Assembly (NCBI GenBank): GCA_023897205.1
Contig: JAHWDD010000004.1
Coordinates: 1,612,001-1,676,000, forward strand
Length of the DNA: 64,000 nucleotides
Source of the DNA: Exophiala sp. HKRS030
Lineage: Eukaryota > Ascomycota > Eurotiomycetes > Chaetothyriales > Herpotrichiellaceae
Reading direction: 5' to 3'
The notes under the pieces are model-generated. The model was not told the origin of the DNA. It did not search any database and was given only the letters and a program-made list of their open reading frames with translations. Position 1 is the first letter of the stretch. Each line of letters begins with the position of its first letter. Shown here piece by piece: positions 31,501 to 46,700 of this stretch. The position numbers and the translations under genes were made by a program.

Positions 31501-34500
31501 TATATTAATAAGGTATCTATTATTAAGCGAGTATATATCGATAAACTTTAGTTTATCTTCGATACTAAGTTGGTATATTAAGTTAGAGAATATTAAGGGA
31601 TTCGACTTAAGGGGTATAAAATGTTTTGCGTATATATTAATATATTCTCCCTTCGTAGAAAGGTAGAAATAAAATGCTCGTTGCGTTGTCCGTGGTGTGA
31701 GATAAGACGTATGTGAAAAATCGGCAAACCCCGCTATATCCTACTAGAGAGTTATATGATTATTATTTTTGATTCTTGTAGAAAAACACGTGATTGCTCT
31801 TATTATTAGCCTACTACGTCTCTAAATATTTATTTTTCAACATCGAATCTATAACTCCTCCTTAATTTAAGGTCTTAAGTTGACTATACTAATAGTGACT
31901 ATACGTGTAAAGGTGGAACTAGCTAGTATATCTAGGAAGGGGTGTAAAATTGGTGACTAGTGTAGGAGCTGACCGTGGATACTCTTAGATGAATTGGCTA
32001 TATTTACGGCTAAGCCCGAATGTTAACTAAGCTATATTGCTAAAGTGCCATTCTCTAGGCTCTAGGCTAGAATGAGAACTATAGTCTAATATAGTTATAT
32101 AGTAGTTCCCGAGATCGCCCTTCCCTTTATAGATACATTATAGCTTTCTCCTATTAAAGGCTAAGGAATATATAGGTTACGCTTTACTAGATATTTAATA
32201 GTATAGTTTGAGATATCCTCTAATCTAGTCGATAGTGATAGTATTCTTGACCGGGGCGTTATTGCTTCTCGACTTTGGCTAAGGGCAAGAGTTAAGGTCG
32301 AGTCCTTCGATTTTATACTTAGTCGACTATCTACCCTTTAGAAAGATCGTTGTTCTTCTCGTCCTTGAATCGCTCCCCCCTCGTTCGAAGCGTAATCGCT
32401 ATAGTCGTTATCATCGGTAGATAAAATAGCCTCTTTATAATATTCGGCTTCCTTCGTGGGTATGCTAACTGATAGGTTCCCCGAGGCTTGAGATCTATTA
32501 CATAAGCGCTATTCACTCGGAATCTGTGGAGGGAAGCGGTTCGTATAGGAGCCAGTAATTATATTGACCCTGCCCTCGAAGATAGCGACGTCGTGGGGTA
32601 ACTTTACCTAGACGGTAATATAGTTAATGATCGCCGTAAGGGCATTAGAGAGGATTAGTTCTTATGAAACGATTAAGAATAGAGAAAGAAGAATTTAGGG
32701 AACTATATACGCTTATATTTACGAGGTATGCGAAATGTCGTTATCGCTATCGTGATTAAAGGAGAGTATAAGTAAAGGGGTTTCGTTTCAGGAGGGCACG
32801 ATCGCTTCTTTACTATAATCTTGGATTGGATTAGTTGCGTGAAGCTCTCTTCTAAATAAGAAGGTAGATATAGACCTACGAGGTATAATATAACTGCATA
32901 GAGCCTTAAACGACAATATCGCAATATTTCGATTAAACGAAGTTTAATATATTATATCGAAGGAGTTTCCCTCCGTCGGTAATCTTGTCCAGGCGCAACA
33001 TATCGTATAGGACGCCCGGATATGTCTTCGTGGTTACTTAAACCCCGTAAGTGAGTAGCTTTCGGGCAAACGCTTAGCTTTTATATTGTAGGAAGTCCAG
33101 CCTAGCTATGGCGATAAATGTTCCTGGAAATTGCTCGAGGATGCGAGGATCGGTGACGATCGGACTACCTAAGGGAGAGTCTCGATTACTATCGGAAACG
33201 AAAAAGTCGTCCTGATACCGGGCTATAGTGAAGGGCGATAGCTTAGGCGACAGCTCCGAGTCGTAGTAATGTCTCTACGACGCTTATCGTCGATTGTTAA
33301 GAATAGATGCAATTAGAATAACCGCCTTAGGTCGATGTTCTCGCTCGAGTGAGATAATCGTCGACGTGAGGTTCGCCGCTATATAGCCTCTACTGTAACG
33401 GTAAGTGATCCTCCTAGCTAAATTGAGACGCGAATTTACCTTAATACTCTAGCTATAATAATCTTCCAGGGATCGCAACCTATTGCCTACCCCTCTATAC
33501 CGACGGCCTAGTTAAAAGCCTCTAGTGCGCCTTCTAGCTAATTAGGGAATTTTCGACGAGGAGTTTATCCGCAGTTAACGCATATTATAATAGAGCCGGT
33601 GCCTACTATAGTTAGCGTCGTGGCCGAGACTAAAAGGCAATAGATTTATTCTACCTTGGCTCTATTAACTGTATATACTGCTATTACTATACTCGTTACC
33701 GTTCCTCTATCCTCCTAGTTACTTTTGATTAGGCTATATACTCTCTATGGAAACGAGTACGTCCTTACCTCTATGGAACTAGATTCCGGTCGGTTTCGGC
33801 GTGGAAGATTCTTGAGGGCTGTTGGGCAAGTATATTATGATTCGGTAATTTGTTAGCACCTTAGTGATAGTGGCCATCGGAACTGCCGCCGACTCGACGA
33901 GAGCTATTAGGCCTTATTCTAGCGAATGGTAACGCGGCTTCCCTTTAAGGTAAGTTTTGTAAAATTCTTGGTAGGACGGCTCGGCCTGAGCTTATATCGA
34001 CGGTAATAGGGGTTTATGTACGGCGTCGCTTTCCTAGGATTGAAATTTATGCCGGTAAATGGTTATAAGTAACGGATAGTCTACTTCCTGCCCTAAGAAA
34101 TGCGTAATTGGTGGGTGGGTTGTAGTACTCACCGAGATTCGATGCGTCCCGAAACGAAATTTGGCTAAGTTAACTAATACCGATATTTCCCTATTTATAT
34201 GAAAGCGCAAATATTCGCCTTCTTGCTTAATTAATTGTAGCTTGCCTTTGACGCCGTCGCCGATTTAAATGTCTTGCCCGAGGAAGAATGATATAAGACT
34301 AGTAACGAGACGACCGAACGGTTTAGTGGGTGGATCCTAATGCCGCTGATACTAATTCTAGAGCTTGCTATTAATATCATTTCGTAAGCTGAACGAATCG
34401 TATTTATTCTAGAGTGCTAGGAGCGTTACGGCGGATATATATCCGTCGCTGCGGGATAGTGGTAACCCAAACTTCCCTTCTAACCGGTTTAACCTCTGAG

Positions 34501-37500
34501 GGTTATGGTGAGGATAACTAGGAGGAAACTTAACGAAGAGGCCTTCGTCTAAATTATAGAGGTGGATCTTTTAATTTCCCGCGTATAACCCCTACGGCCG
34601 GTCTATAACAAGTTTTATGATTAAATATCTAGAAAAGTAATGAGAGGAAGAAGTAGAGATAAGACGACATAAACCTTTAATACTATATGAAGGAGCCGGC
34701 GAAGCTAACTTAGATAGCTTCACAAGTCTCTTTACTTTGTTTATAGGACTAAAAATAGCGATTGATGTCGTTCGAAAATACTTTCGGGTCCGCTTCGAAT
34801 AGCTTGGATGCTGTATTCCTCGAGGTTAACTTATGGTTCTAGCTTTCGGCTTTGAACTATATCCCGTAAGAGTATAGAAATTAGCTGTCTCGAATTTACT
34901 AATTTACGCATTTAGGTGGAAGCCTTTAATCTAGGTTTAATAAAAGATTAATTCCGTATATGTTGACTAGACAGAGCTAATCCTTTAAGGTATTTAAGAA
35001 GTTGGCGGTGTCGCCTCCTTCGGAAGTACGAGAAACTCCCCGGTATATACAAGACTATTATAACAGAAGAAGGCTCCCTGCTTATTTAGCTCCGATATAT
35101 ACTGCTGTATCTAGTACTTCGGTCCTAAGTTCTTCTTATTACGCTTATGTCTAATGGTGAGATCTATAGTCGTTTATATATCTATGGTTATAACCTAGAA
35201 TATATGGCTATATATCTAAGTATAGATTCGGTTATTTAGCTAAATTTTAATAAGTATTTTCGATTACTCTTCTATTTTCTTTCGAAGGCATAATGTAAAA
35301 ATATGTAATTCGTATTGTAAGACTAGAGAGCGATCCCGAAGAAGGCTAAAAGATGAATACTTAAGTCTTAACTATATCCGTAGTAAGGGTTTTGACGCAC
35401 TATTTAAGAGTAGCGACTTCCTCGAACGGAATGGTAGCTTTGAGTCGGCCTGCAAGAAGCAAAAGATATCTATTAATATAAAATCTTTTCCCTTGTCGCG
35501 ATGAGCTTATAGCTTTAAGCCAAATTATACTAAGTAGCTTTACTTTCTTCTTGACGGCTAGAGATGGTAAGAGTATAGTCGGCTATTAGCTTAATATTAT
35601 AAAGTGGAGCTTAATTCGTTAAATCTTGTATTTGAAGGAGAGGCTCGTTTTCGGCCGGATTAGAGAGCGTGGCGATTATATGGTCTGGTTGCTAATTCTC
35701 CTAAGGATAGATTTTCTGGATATAGCAGCCCTCTTGAATAATTTAAATATAGTCGTCTTTAATATCTCTAGCTTTAATGGTTATTCGGTGGTTGGAAAGG
35801 AGATGAGATAGGGTCTCTAGCGCTTTACGACTCTCTTCGAAGCCTCGCTACCATCTCGGTTAGTACGGCGCGTTCTAAGCTTAAGTGGGTAAATGTATCT
35901 GAAAACTATAATAGCTTATGGTATATCTAATCTAGCGTTACCGGTAAGCGTTAGTAGTGAACGGCTTCGTAAATGTTAGATTACTTAATTAAAAGGTGCC
36001 GACTACGATATTGTTATTAGGCTATTTAAACGTGTAAGTAGGTAGATCTATAGTAGTCCCGCGGGATAAAACTACTATAATACTTCCTGGTACGGGGAAT
36101 GAACTTTTTAGTACGACGGATAGTTCATTTATCGTTAAGGTAATATTTACTATCGTAGGAATTCTCGACCGATTTAATGGTCGTATAGACTATGCTTGCT
36201 ATTACTAGGGTTAGAGGTTTAACGAGCGAAAGTGGAAGGCGGGATTGGGGTAAAGAAAGGAGGAGTATGAGAATGATTTAGAAGTAGGGGCGTCGGGTAG
36301 TTTTCTATCTCGAAGAAACTGTCCGGGTCTGTCTCTCCCCTTGTCGTGTCTACTCGCGGTAAGGTTTAATGATTCGGTAAATGAAAATAAGCTTGAAGAG
36401 GGAGATCTCTTAAAGACGGTCGTGGCCGATAATGTGGATTTACGCTCTAAAGAATTAAAATAGTGATACTATAGTGGACCGAGAACGAGAATAGGGGCGT
36501 GTGACCTTTTATTAGTTACTGGTAGCTGCTAATGGCCTTGGTCTTTAATCGCGATAAGTCGTAATAAGGCTCCGGAGACGAAGGATAGGAGCCTTAATCG
36601 ATAGTTCTGCTAAATCTTGTACTTAAATATCTCAGAATAATTTAATAGTGTACCTGAAACGAAAGACCGACTATGTGTAAGTCGCTAGTGCAATAGCTAA
36701 AATATAGGCTACTAAAGCGCTATATTGCCAGAAAAAGGTTACTAGGGGGGCATTAGATCGAGATATATTTAGGCTATCGAGCAGTATTATCCGAAATAGA
36801 TAATACAAAATACTAAAACCGGTAGATATAGAAATCGGGTAACTTAAGAACAGTAGCGGTAAGATTATGCATGTTTATATTACTCTAAGGGCTTAATATA
36901 TTATCGGGAGGTATATAGAATCCTTATTCGACTTAAGTGAAAGTACGACTAGGCTAATAGCAAGGGTAAAGTAGGTTTAGTTAATATAATTAGTAGTAAG
37001 TAGGCGAATAAATGCGGAAAGGGGGATTATGTATCTATAGAATCTCTCCTACTATCGGGAGGCCTACGGAAACTACCGATAGACTAAGCCTAATTAGTGA
37101 GTGGAGGATTTCCTCTACCTAAAATGGGGTTAGCGGGCTAAGGTATGCTACCGGCTTTTAAAACGACTTTACTCGATTAGTCTTTTTGTCGCCGAATAAA
37201 AAATGTGGTAAGATGGAGTGTATTAAGGCTCTAGCTAAAGTTATCCGGGTTTAGGGCGAGATTATTAAGCTTTACGATAGCTACTATAAAAACTATACTC
37301 TTATTCCCGAACGTTTACGGGCCTTGCTTACCTAGGCTTTAGAGAATATAACGATAAAAGGTAATCGTCTTCGAGAGCCTTTACTATATAAGAGAGAGGA
37401 TTCCTTAGAAATTATTTATTTCTCTCCATTAGATGCGGGGTGCGTAGGCGAGACAAAACGAAAAGGAACGAAACGTAAAGCTGTTAACTAAAGCTTAATA

Positions 37501-40500
37501 AAAAAACGGCTAAATTAGAAAGTCGAAGCGGATTTATTTATTTCGAATACTCCTATAGCTAGCGAGTGGGATGAAAGGCTTCTTAAGGCTAGTATTAACC
37601 CTACTAATATTATCTAAACTATCTAAGGCGCCTGGTATAATATTATAGATTTAATTAACTAGAGCCCTTAGTAATTTAGGGATTTACTCGAGAGCTTAAA
37701 AAGATACGCTCGGATTACCGTATTATATATAAGAGTATCTAAACTTACTGAGTTATTATTCCGGTTTTAACTCTTTTCCTTTCTCTTATACTGCGTAGTA
37801 CTAGAGAAGCTTAAGCTTCTACTAGTTAAGGATATTAATAGAATAATGCGGGAGGTAATCGTAGATATAAGTTCTTAGTATTTAAGACGATTACGACTTA
37901 GGGTAGAGCTACTATACCTGAAGGTTATAGTTAGGCTAGTCGAAGAAGGTTAGTTATTAAGTTAAGCTATAATATTATTCTTTTTTAGTAAGTATTTATC
38001 TAATAATTATATTAATATTAGAAGTAAATACTATTTAGGTAGACCTCGGCGGCCGTATGAATACGCTAACTTGAACGCTAAATGTCTTGAATATATCGTT
38101 GATTAATTAATAAGAGAGCAATACTTGGCTGCTCTATGCGATAGCGACATCGTAAGCGGCTTCTCTATACTGAGCTACCTTATGAGCTTAGAACTAAGTC
38201 TTAGGTAAGTGTAAAATCTTAATTATCTACTAATGCTTACTCGATTAGCTTTTATTTAGTGTGCCTAAGTTTAAGGTATTGTAATAATAAGTATTAACTT
38301 CCTTTATTAGCTATAGTTAAAATAGCCTCTCTTCTACCGGGAGAGCTACCGATACGATAGTTAACCCCTGACTCTGGGATAAGTGAATCTCGAGGCCGCG
38401 TAGAAGTTAACCTCGGTTATTAATATTCCACTATTACTGAGAATACCGAAGAGGGCTAGTTAGCTTAGAACTATTGGCACTTATTAGTTTCTTCTATTAT
38501 TAGTAGAGTGGAAGCGTTGCTAGTATCGGCGGAGATAGGGAACTTGAGTACTAAGCGGGATTTACTTATACTTACTAGTTAATTAGGAAAGGAGCTGTAA
38601 GGCGACTTATAAGCTAAGATTATTTATCGTTAGAGTATACTATTGCGACTCGAAGGTAAAGTAGCGGAGTCCGAGCGCCTAATCGAAGATTTTTTTTATA
38701 GACTATACCTTAAGGAACAACTAAAGTCTTATCCGGTACTCGGATAGCTATATTTATTATAGGCTAATAACCGGGTATATAATTTTCAGTTTCTCTCTGT
38801 ATATTAGGAGCTGAAAAGTTAGTAATTTATTACTACAACTCCTTGTTAGGGGTAGGCTGATATTATTTAGGAGTAGATTTTCTGTGCTGGAAGAATTTAT
38901 AGGGGTAAAGGCCGTTTCGAGGAAGCTGGATACTGCTTTGAGCAATGTTTAGCCGCCGTATAACTTCCCGAATCTAAGAGAATTTATATTGCTACTACTC
39001 TGGCCGATCTTTACTGTGAATTAGATTATTAATATCTAAACAAACCTTAGCCTTTGGAAGTTGGATATCTAACTAGAGTAAGGAAGATTATTGAATTAGA
39101 GATGCAACGTTTGCGAATATGTAATTATTAATCGAAAGGAATTCGACGTCTACTATTATCCTCGATTAAAATTAAGATTAAGCGTGGTTAATGTGGCGAA
39201 GCGGATTCGTTGACGAAGGTCCTCTTAAACCTCTATAGTAAGCTTCCTAAGCCGGATATAACTAATCGCCTTGGATATGTTCGCGCGCTTATTGCTTTTG
39301 TACGAATATCTCCTCTTTTATAGGCGGAGAGACGATGGGAAGCTGCATTACACTAAAACGCTATCTATAATCCTCTCGAAGAGGAGGTCTTTACTTGTGC
39401 AGTGATCTACCTTTTTACTTCTCTGGCCGCTTTTTAAGAGCAGCGCTTCGACAAAAGTCGGGCCTTATTTACTTATGCCGAAAAGATCTTATTAAGGCGT
39501 AAACGGTAATTCTTGATCCCTGGTGTCGGAATATACTTGTTTAATTTCGTTCGGGCTTAGCTATACTTAATTGTAGGATACTATATTATTGAGGCATTAT
39601 GTTGACTGTTGTGGCTTAGTAATATAGGTTTCGGTGGGTCCGGAGAATATAATGCTTTTAATCTCATAAATTACTCTTTCCCCCTCCTCGATATAACGAA
39701 TAGGGACTAAAAAATGGTCTTCCTTTTAGAAATAGTAAGAGATCTATTTATCCTTCTAAAAATAATAAGTTCCTTTAATCGTACTGTCCTAACTATAGCG
39801 CCTTGAAGATCTAAAGGAACTGCGCCCTATCTCTTTGCTATGGTAGCGAGCCGAGTAGGCCGATTCCCCTCTACTAGAATAATAGTAGTGGACGATGGAC
39901 TCTAGTACGTTACCCCGAAACCCCTATATACAGCAACTAGCTCCCGAGACCTGTTAGTAGTGGAATAAAGTAGGTACCGACGTTCCGCGCCACGCCCTAG
40001 TCACTGTAGATGAACTACGCTACGAAAACGATTAATATCGATGTTACAGCGGCGAGTGGTATAAAGATGGCGGGGATCTTGGTATTAAGCGTCTATCCCT
40101 CTTCGATATATAGTCTACGGAAGACGAGCTGGCCTAGGCTTGCGTAGTGCTTCTATTAGTATTGATCTCGAATATTTCTATTAGTATATAATTAGTGGGA
40201 ATGACCCTTTGCCCTACTATTCGACAAGTTTAACGCTTACTTATAAGAGTGGACTAAATCTATATTCTCTAGCTCGTTATATATAGCTATCGTCGGGGTC
40301 TAAAATAATAGTGTCCGTAACGGCTCTATCTTTAACCTCGCGAGTCGCCGTTAGTTATTATAGAATACTTCCATAGAGTATATACCGTCGAGGAACTCCT
40401 CCGGATCCGGATATGGGTTAAAGTCGTAGTTCTAGGAGTTGTGGATAATAATATCTAGCCTAAAGTCGTACCAGTAGGGACTGAATTCGGATCCATCTAG

Positions 40501-43500
40501 CTTTTCTGGATCTATATTATCTTAGTAGCCTGGGGTGGTTTTCGTACTCTCCCGTAGTCTTTGCACCTTAGTTTCTAGAGCTTCGTCTATAGGTTAGTAG
40601 ACGCCGTGGAAGAGATTTCTGGTCTTGGGATCGGGGCCGACGAGGCGGATGTCGACTTGCTTTACGCTACGGATCCCGTACTAGGGTATCTTTTGCCGCC
40701 ATCTTCCGCGGGTATCGTACCGTGCCGTCTAAAGTTTCTTCCAGAAGAGCTCTTGGTTGATAGAATGTCCGATATTGTTGACGGCTAATATACGGCAGCT
40801 AGATGAACTGCCCTAGTAGAGTAGGATATACCCCGAGTTGTCGTCTTTATAGTCATTACTACTATCGTTGTTTCGCCGGTTAGTGGGCTAAGAAGTTTCT
40901 TAAGGTCTATAAGGCGTTGATTATGGCGTTTATAAAGTGGGCCCGAGTCTCTGTATAACGGTTTGAAAAGCGGCGGTTAATGCGCTCTGAAATCGAATAC
41001 CTTAGGCGTAGAGGTCCTTAAATATCTCTCTTCGTCTAGAGTAGTTCTGCGCTAGGGAATGATACCCGGGGGCGTAGGGGAAGATAGAAAGGATTGGAGA
41101 GGTGGGCCCGGGTTGAATTGAGGTAGGATGTTAGGAAGAGGGGGTTTGAGCTGGCGGTAATTTATTAAGGAGTAACTTTACCACTTCTAGCAGCTAGCGA
41201 CCCTAGATGGGAGTTTGTGGAGCCCGTATAGTATAGAAGAGGTTTTGTTCTAGGTGTAGTAGAGGATTACGAGTTCGGCGGACCACAGCGATTTCTGGGA
41301 TGGGGATGTTGGCTATTGCTAAGCTTGGTCCCGTTATGTAATTCCCCGCCGGTTTATAATCGGGCTCGAGTAGGTATGACTCTAGTGATGCTAGATTAAT
41401 CTTATAGTAAACTTTCGTGTAACGAAGAAAAGACCTATTTCTATTTAGAAGTAAAGAACTACGAAAAATAATCTAAGCCTTATCTAGGTACTCTAGATAT
41501 TTTAAGGCGCATTTTACGACTATTAGCCGTATATATCTAGGTCGGCCCGGCTACGCTACCTTTTAGTAAGGTTGAGGCTTTATTCGACGTATACTCTATA
41601 CGTGCTAAGCTAGAGGGTTAGCGGCGCTACAGCTAACTACTAGAAGTCGCTAAAGTGTTATTAGAGGTTTATATTATACGGTTAACGGTGTTTTACCTAC
41701 TGCTGCTAAGAAGACTAGTTACCCATTGGATTCCGTAAGCACTAAGTAGAAGAGTAAGACGCTATCCTAGTCGCGCGCGTAGTTCTTTTTTTCTAGATGC
41801 TACGAATATTACTGGAGGGGCGCGCGAAGATCGAGGATTTAGAAGCTAATCGGGCCGTACTCTAAGAGACGAGGTAGATTTTAAAGTATCCGAAGGGAGG
41901 CGAACGGAGGTAAGAAAGGGAAAAAGTAGGTCGGAAGAGAGGGAGGGAGTGATGGAGATGGAAGATAAGTTCTAATAACCGTTAAAAGCGGCGGTACGCC
42001 CCCTTAGCCTAGCCCGCGACTATGCCTAAAGCGGTAGGGCTGCCTAAACCGCAGGTAGATTTCCCGGTAACGACTATTATCTGCCCAAAGATTCTTAATA
42101 TTCTAAATGCGGTTAGCCTTAGATAGTTAGTGGAAAATTAAGTAACCTATAGAGACTTCTTAGGCTGACTAAAACTGTTTTGGTTTCGAAGTCTTATATT
42201 TTCCTTGCCCCTTACTTTCTCTAGTAGACACGTATTTCTGCCATATCGGTTATAGCGTGTAATGCAAAATGGGCGACTGCCTACGCTATAGAAAAATTAT
42301 TTGAATATCCTATGCCCGAGTTTAATAGAGGTGTTTCGTTCGCCTTGTAACCTAGTATCCTATATATCGAAAGCTCGTTAACCTACCCTGATAAACGCCC
42401 TAGAAGAAGCTCTCTAAGAATAGCCTAGAGAATCTATTAAAAGTATAACGTAGATAAAATTATAGACGAGATATTACAGGAAGCTTTATAGCTATTTAGT
42501 GAGAACTATAGCGTTTGGGGCCCTAGGGCTATAAGCGTTTAAGGCCCTTACGCTAAAGCTAGTATATACCTTTACCATTAAGATTATATAACCCTGCTTA
42601 TCCGAAAAGGAAACCGAGTTAAGATTAGTAAAGATAGACTTCGAGCGTAGTACCTTCCCCCTAATGCAGTATATATCTATATTAAAGTTATAGTAGACGG
42701 AAACCTTGCCGGAAATATACTTGCCTACTGATGGAAGTATAAAATAGTTTCTATGTGTTGGGTAACTTAATTGGTTGTCTATCGGGAGTATCGTAAACGG
42801 GGCCTTATAGTAGGTTTATTAAATAAACTTAAGGCGGATGATAATATTTATGGACTAGTGAGCTTATACCTAGCTACTTGCGTGGCGGCTGCTAGGGTAT
42901 TTGGAAGTAAGTAAAGCACGACCTGGAGTTTTAGAAACATAGTAATCTCTTGTAGATACTATTTATTCTATCTAACTCGATTACATTAAAGAGAATGCGA
43001 AAGAGATTTTAGTATCTTCTCCTATATAATATATCCGAGATATAATACCTCGTGGCGCCCTTTTCGACGTAGAGGACGAAAGCGGTATAATCTTATGCGT
43101 TAATAGTAAATTCTTCGTTGATTACTCAGAGCTACTGGAAGCTCTCTCGATCGTGTAAGAGTATATAAGTTGGCCGCTTAATAATCTTCTTGATGGACAC
43201 GAGTTTCTTCTCCTAGTTGCTGCTCGACGTCGTGCTCGGTCTATATCTCGGCCTAAATAGGCGGCGTAGCTGGAACGAGGGTCGTAGTGCTGACGGATAG
43301 GACTGAATGATATATATTCTGTATGACTGATTTCTTTATATTAACTCACTCTTAATGAACCTATATTGACTTAACTAAGTAAAGCCTCTATAGCTATACC
43401 CGCTATATTGATTAGTTATACTACTAAGTGAATCTATCGTGTAGTAACCATTACGTAACTGTTAGATACGTATTGTAGTTACGTAGACTTGTAGACGGAA

Positions 43501-43650
43501 TCTCCGCCTAGTTGAATTGTAACTAAATTCTATCTTTCACCTTTATAATTGGGCGGAGTATTTAGCGGGGCTCCGCCGATTAACTGCTACGGGATTACGA
43601 GATCTACTGACTTTCGGAGACTTTCTTAGTACGCTCTAGACTATATAAAT
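31501..43650. mobile_element. RIP-degraded repeat block C, strand-asymmetric
   Basis: Twelve kb without a gene. CpA is strongly depleted but TpG is much less so: in 33,001-33,600 I count 23 TpG against 8 CpA, and in 35,161-35,820 27 against 6. C-to-T change therefore hit the plus strand far more than the minus strand. Only short chance ORFs remain (for example about 60 codons at 40,606-40,788), none recognisable. The identity of the original element or elements is unknown. Confidence 0.65.
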
Positions 43651-46600
43651 TTAATGACTTCTAGATACTCTAGATAAAGTCCTACTATTTCTTTCGCTTA
43701 TAAATTCTTTAGCGCTCGTTTTTAGTAGATCTCCCTCGTCCCGTTATCGGTATAGAAGCTAAATCTATAGTAAATAAAAATACTAGATTATATATAAATC
43801 TAGACTTATCTAGTTAGTTACCTAGTAAACTAAGGATATTAGGTTATATAATTACTTACTAATAATCGCAGTTAAACGGCCGCGTTTAATCGAAGACTAT
43901 AGAGTATCTAGCCCCTAAGGGAAAGTCTAGAAACGCGAGGATTTACTTAGCTCTACCGCTCTACTTAATAAGCGGGTTCTTAAAAAGATAATAAGAATAC
44001 TCTTAGAAAACCCGACCGCTAACCTTATAACTATCTTCCTATCTCGTTATTTAGAACGTCTTACGGAAGGAAGGAAACTTAATAGTCCCTAAGAGACTAT
44101 AACGGAATCTTTATAACTAATATACGAAACCTTAAAAGACTTCTTAACCGAAGAGCGCGAACGAATAAACGCTATAATAGTCGATAACCTCTCGCTATAT
44201 TAGAACTACGTTAATATTCTATTTACTCTTATACTAAGTATAGAATAATTATTAACGTATAAATATACTAACTAAGATATAATAGAGTATAGAATTTAAG
44301 ATTTAATATAGTTAGGAGTAATACTTTAGCGGTTAGATATATCGTTCGACCTTATTATCGTTAAGTGTAATAATAATATTATTCTTAAGGTCGTACCTTA
44401 TATATTAGATTACTCCGAAGCTACGGCCTTACGATTTCTTACGAAGAATATACTAGAGATCCTAGTACTACGTCTTCTCGGAGTAGTTTCGTTCTACTTT
44501 CGGACTTATATATTTATAACTTATATACCTAGTACTCGGCTAGACTTTATCTAGCTCTAGCTAGAAGCGAGACAAAAGCTTAGTATTACGGCTAAACTTA
44601 AGATTATTTTCGGGAAGATACGATAGAATACCTCTCTAGGAATACTACTTAGAGAAATAGACGGCGAAGGTTATAAGGATATAAGACGCTATACCCGTAT
44701 TTACGAGATAAAATTATTCACTAGTTCCGATTTTATTAACTTTCTTTTTTCTAATCTATATTTTAGAGGTAAGGTATATACTCGTCTTCTACGCGATATA
44801 TAAAGTCGTTAGCTAAGTACTATTATATTTACTTATAGAGACTTTTAGCCTATAAATATATTAGTATAGCTATATAGGAGTAGCTCCTATTAAGTTTCTA
44901 GTCTAATAGATTAGGAAAGGAGTAGCTAGTATCTAGAGTAGTAGGAAAGTATTAAGGTAATAAATTATCTATTGACTATAATATTAAAGAATAACTAGGC
45001 CTTATATCTTCCTTCTTATATATCGCTCTTAAGATATAGATTACCGTAGTTAGTCGATTATCTCTAGGATATTTACGTTACTTAATTCCTAAATATACGC
45101 ACCGAAATATTAAAGAACGGCCCGTTTCACTTTCTTATAGTTATCCTCTTCTATAAGGTATTTATCTACTAGTTAATTAATAATCTTAATTATATAGTCC
45201 TAGTAATTCTAATAAATAGTTTTATTATCTACCTTTACCTTAGAGACCTCTTATCTAAAGGCGATAAGGTTAAACTCGTTAATAGTTCTAACTTAAAAAG
45301 AGCGCTTAAAACTAATACTATTCTACGGCCTAGTGCTAACGCTATTCTTCTAAAAGTTAGGATATTAACCGACGACTTTATAGATTATATTTATAGCTCC
45401 GTACTCGAGATGTAAAGCCTAGTATTCGTAGTTGCCCTACTATAGTTTATATATTACGATATTAAGCTTTGTAGAAGGTATACTTAATAGTTAAATTTAC
45501 GGAAGAGGATAGGGTTAACGGTAGTCGTAATTTTACTAAAAAGTTCGGTTTTCGAGAATTATAAGTAAAGCCTAAGGATAGCTATACTATACTCTACGGC
45601 TATACTAATACTATATAGTTCTTAATATTAGTTATATCTACGTATAAGGATTAGTGTATAAGACCTAGCTAGGTTCTCTAGTACCTAATCGCAACGTTTA
45701 GATAGTAGCGCGGTAGCCTACGAGGTAGAGCCACTTAAAGGAAAGGCGATAGTACTAGATATATCTAGTCTTCCTTAGTAATAAATTGCCTCGATCTAGC
45801 CTAACTAGTCTTATTACCGTAAATCTTAGTTTACCTAGAGCTTTAACTCGCGAGACGTTTCTCCTATATTTATATATAACTTAGTATAAAAAGTACTTAT
45901 CTCTATAATTAAGTAAGAAAGGTTATTTTATATATATATTTAGAGGAAGAGGCGGTTAGTTTATACTCTAAGTAGTATCGTACCCTAAGTAGCACTTAGG
46001 ACTATATAGTACACTAAAAGGGCTTAGTTATAACTCGGTAAAACTAACGGTAAGCCTAGCTAAGGTCTAAAGGGAACCCTAAGCCTAAACTAACTTCTAT
46101 AGACTATTACTATATCTATACTCGTACTTACGCACCGCTCGGGTACGCTCCCTATACTCTACCGAGGTATAGCTAATATAAGTACCTATAAAATCGGATT
46201 ACGTATGTAGAGCTATAGATTCTAACTAGGCCGCCTAGAGAGTTTACTATATTTACTTTTCGCTATTATAAAACTTCCCCCTTCGTAAAGTTATCCATAG
46301 ATCTAGTCTAGAGCGAGAGGTATACCGATCTTAATTTACGATTTAATATCTCTAATAATATTAAGGTAGTTTCGACTAGTCCTAAGTATCTCTACAAATC
46401 GGCTTAAAGATAATTTCTCGTTAATATTAGCTTCTATATCTCCTCTCGAAGTTATCCTATCTCTTAATCCTTTCGCTCTATTTTCTCTTAAGTATTTACG
46501 GCCTAGTCTCGCAATAGTACTAACTCCTTAGTTAGCCTTTCGTTTTTAACTTATATCTACTCGAGTATACGACCTAGATCGGGGTCTAGTTCTAATGACT

Positions 46601-46700
46601 ATAGGCGCTACGGATCCTAGTTAGCCTCTGCCCTAGAAAATAATTAGATAGCGCCTACCGCACTTTATTATCGCTTATTACCTATCCGTTAAAATATTTA
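43651..46700. mobile_element. RIP-degraded repeat block D (both strands depleted)
   Basis: Both CpA and TpG are nearly absent (one each in 44,221-44,640). The block sits between asymmetric blocks C and E, which resemble each other, so D may be a separate element inserted into a C/E element. It contains a degraded copy of the repeat found intact near 50.4 kb (46,055-46,165). Confidence 0.6.
46055..46165 (+). repeat. Degraded copy of a dispersed repeat
   Basis: Aligns by eye with 50,400-50,510. Shared landmarks in the same order are AAAGGGAACCCTA (AAAGGGGACCCTA in the other copy), ACTTCTA (GCTTCTA) and CTCGGGTACGCTCCC. The differences in this copy include G-to-A and C-to-T changes of the RIP type. 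Confidence 0.5.

Noticed and set aside
40606..40788. 60-codon ORF inside block C
   Set aside because: Short and isolated in RIPed DNA with no recognisable product; likely chance survival of an open frame.
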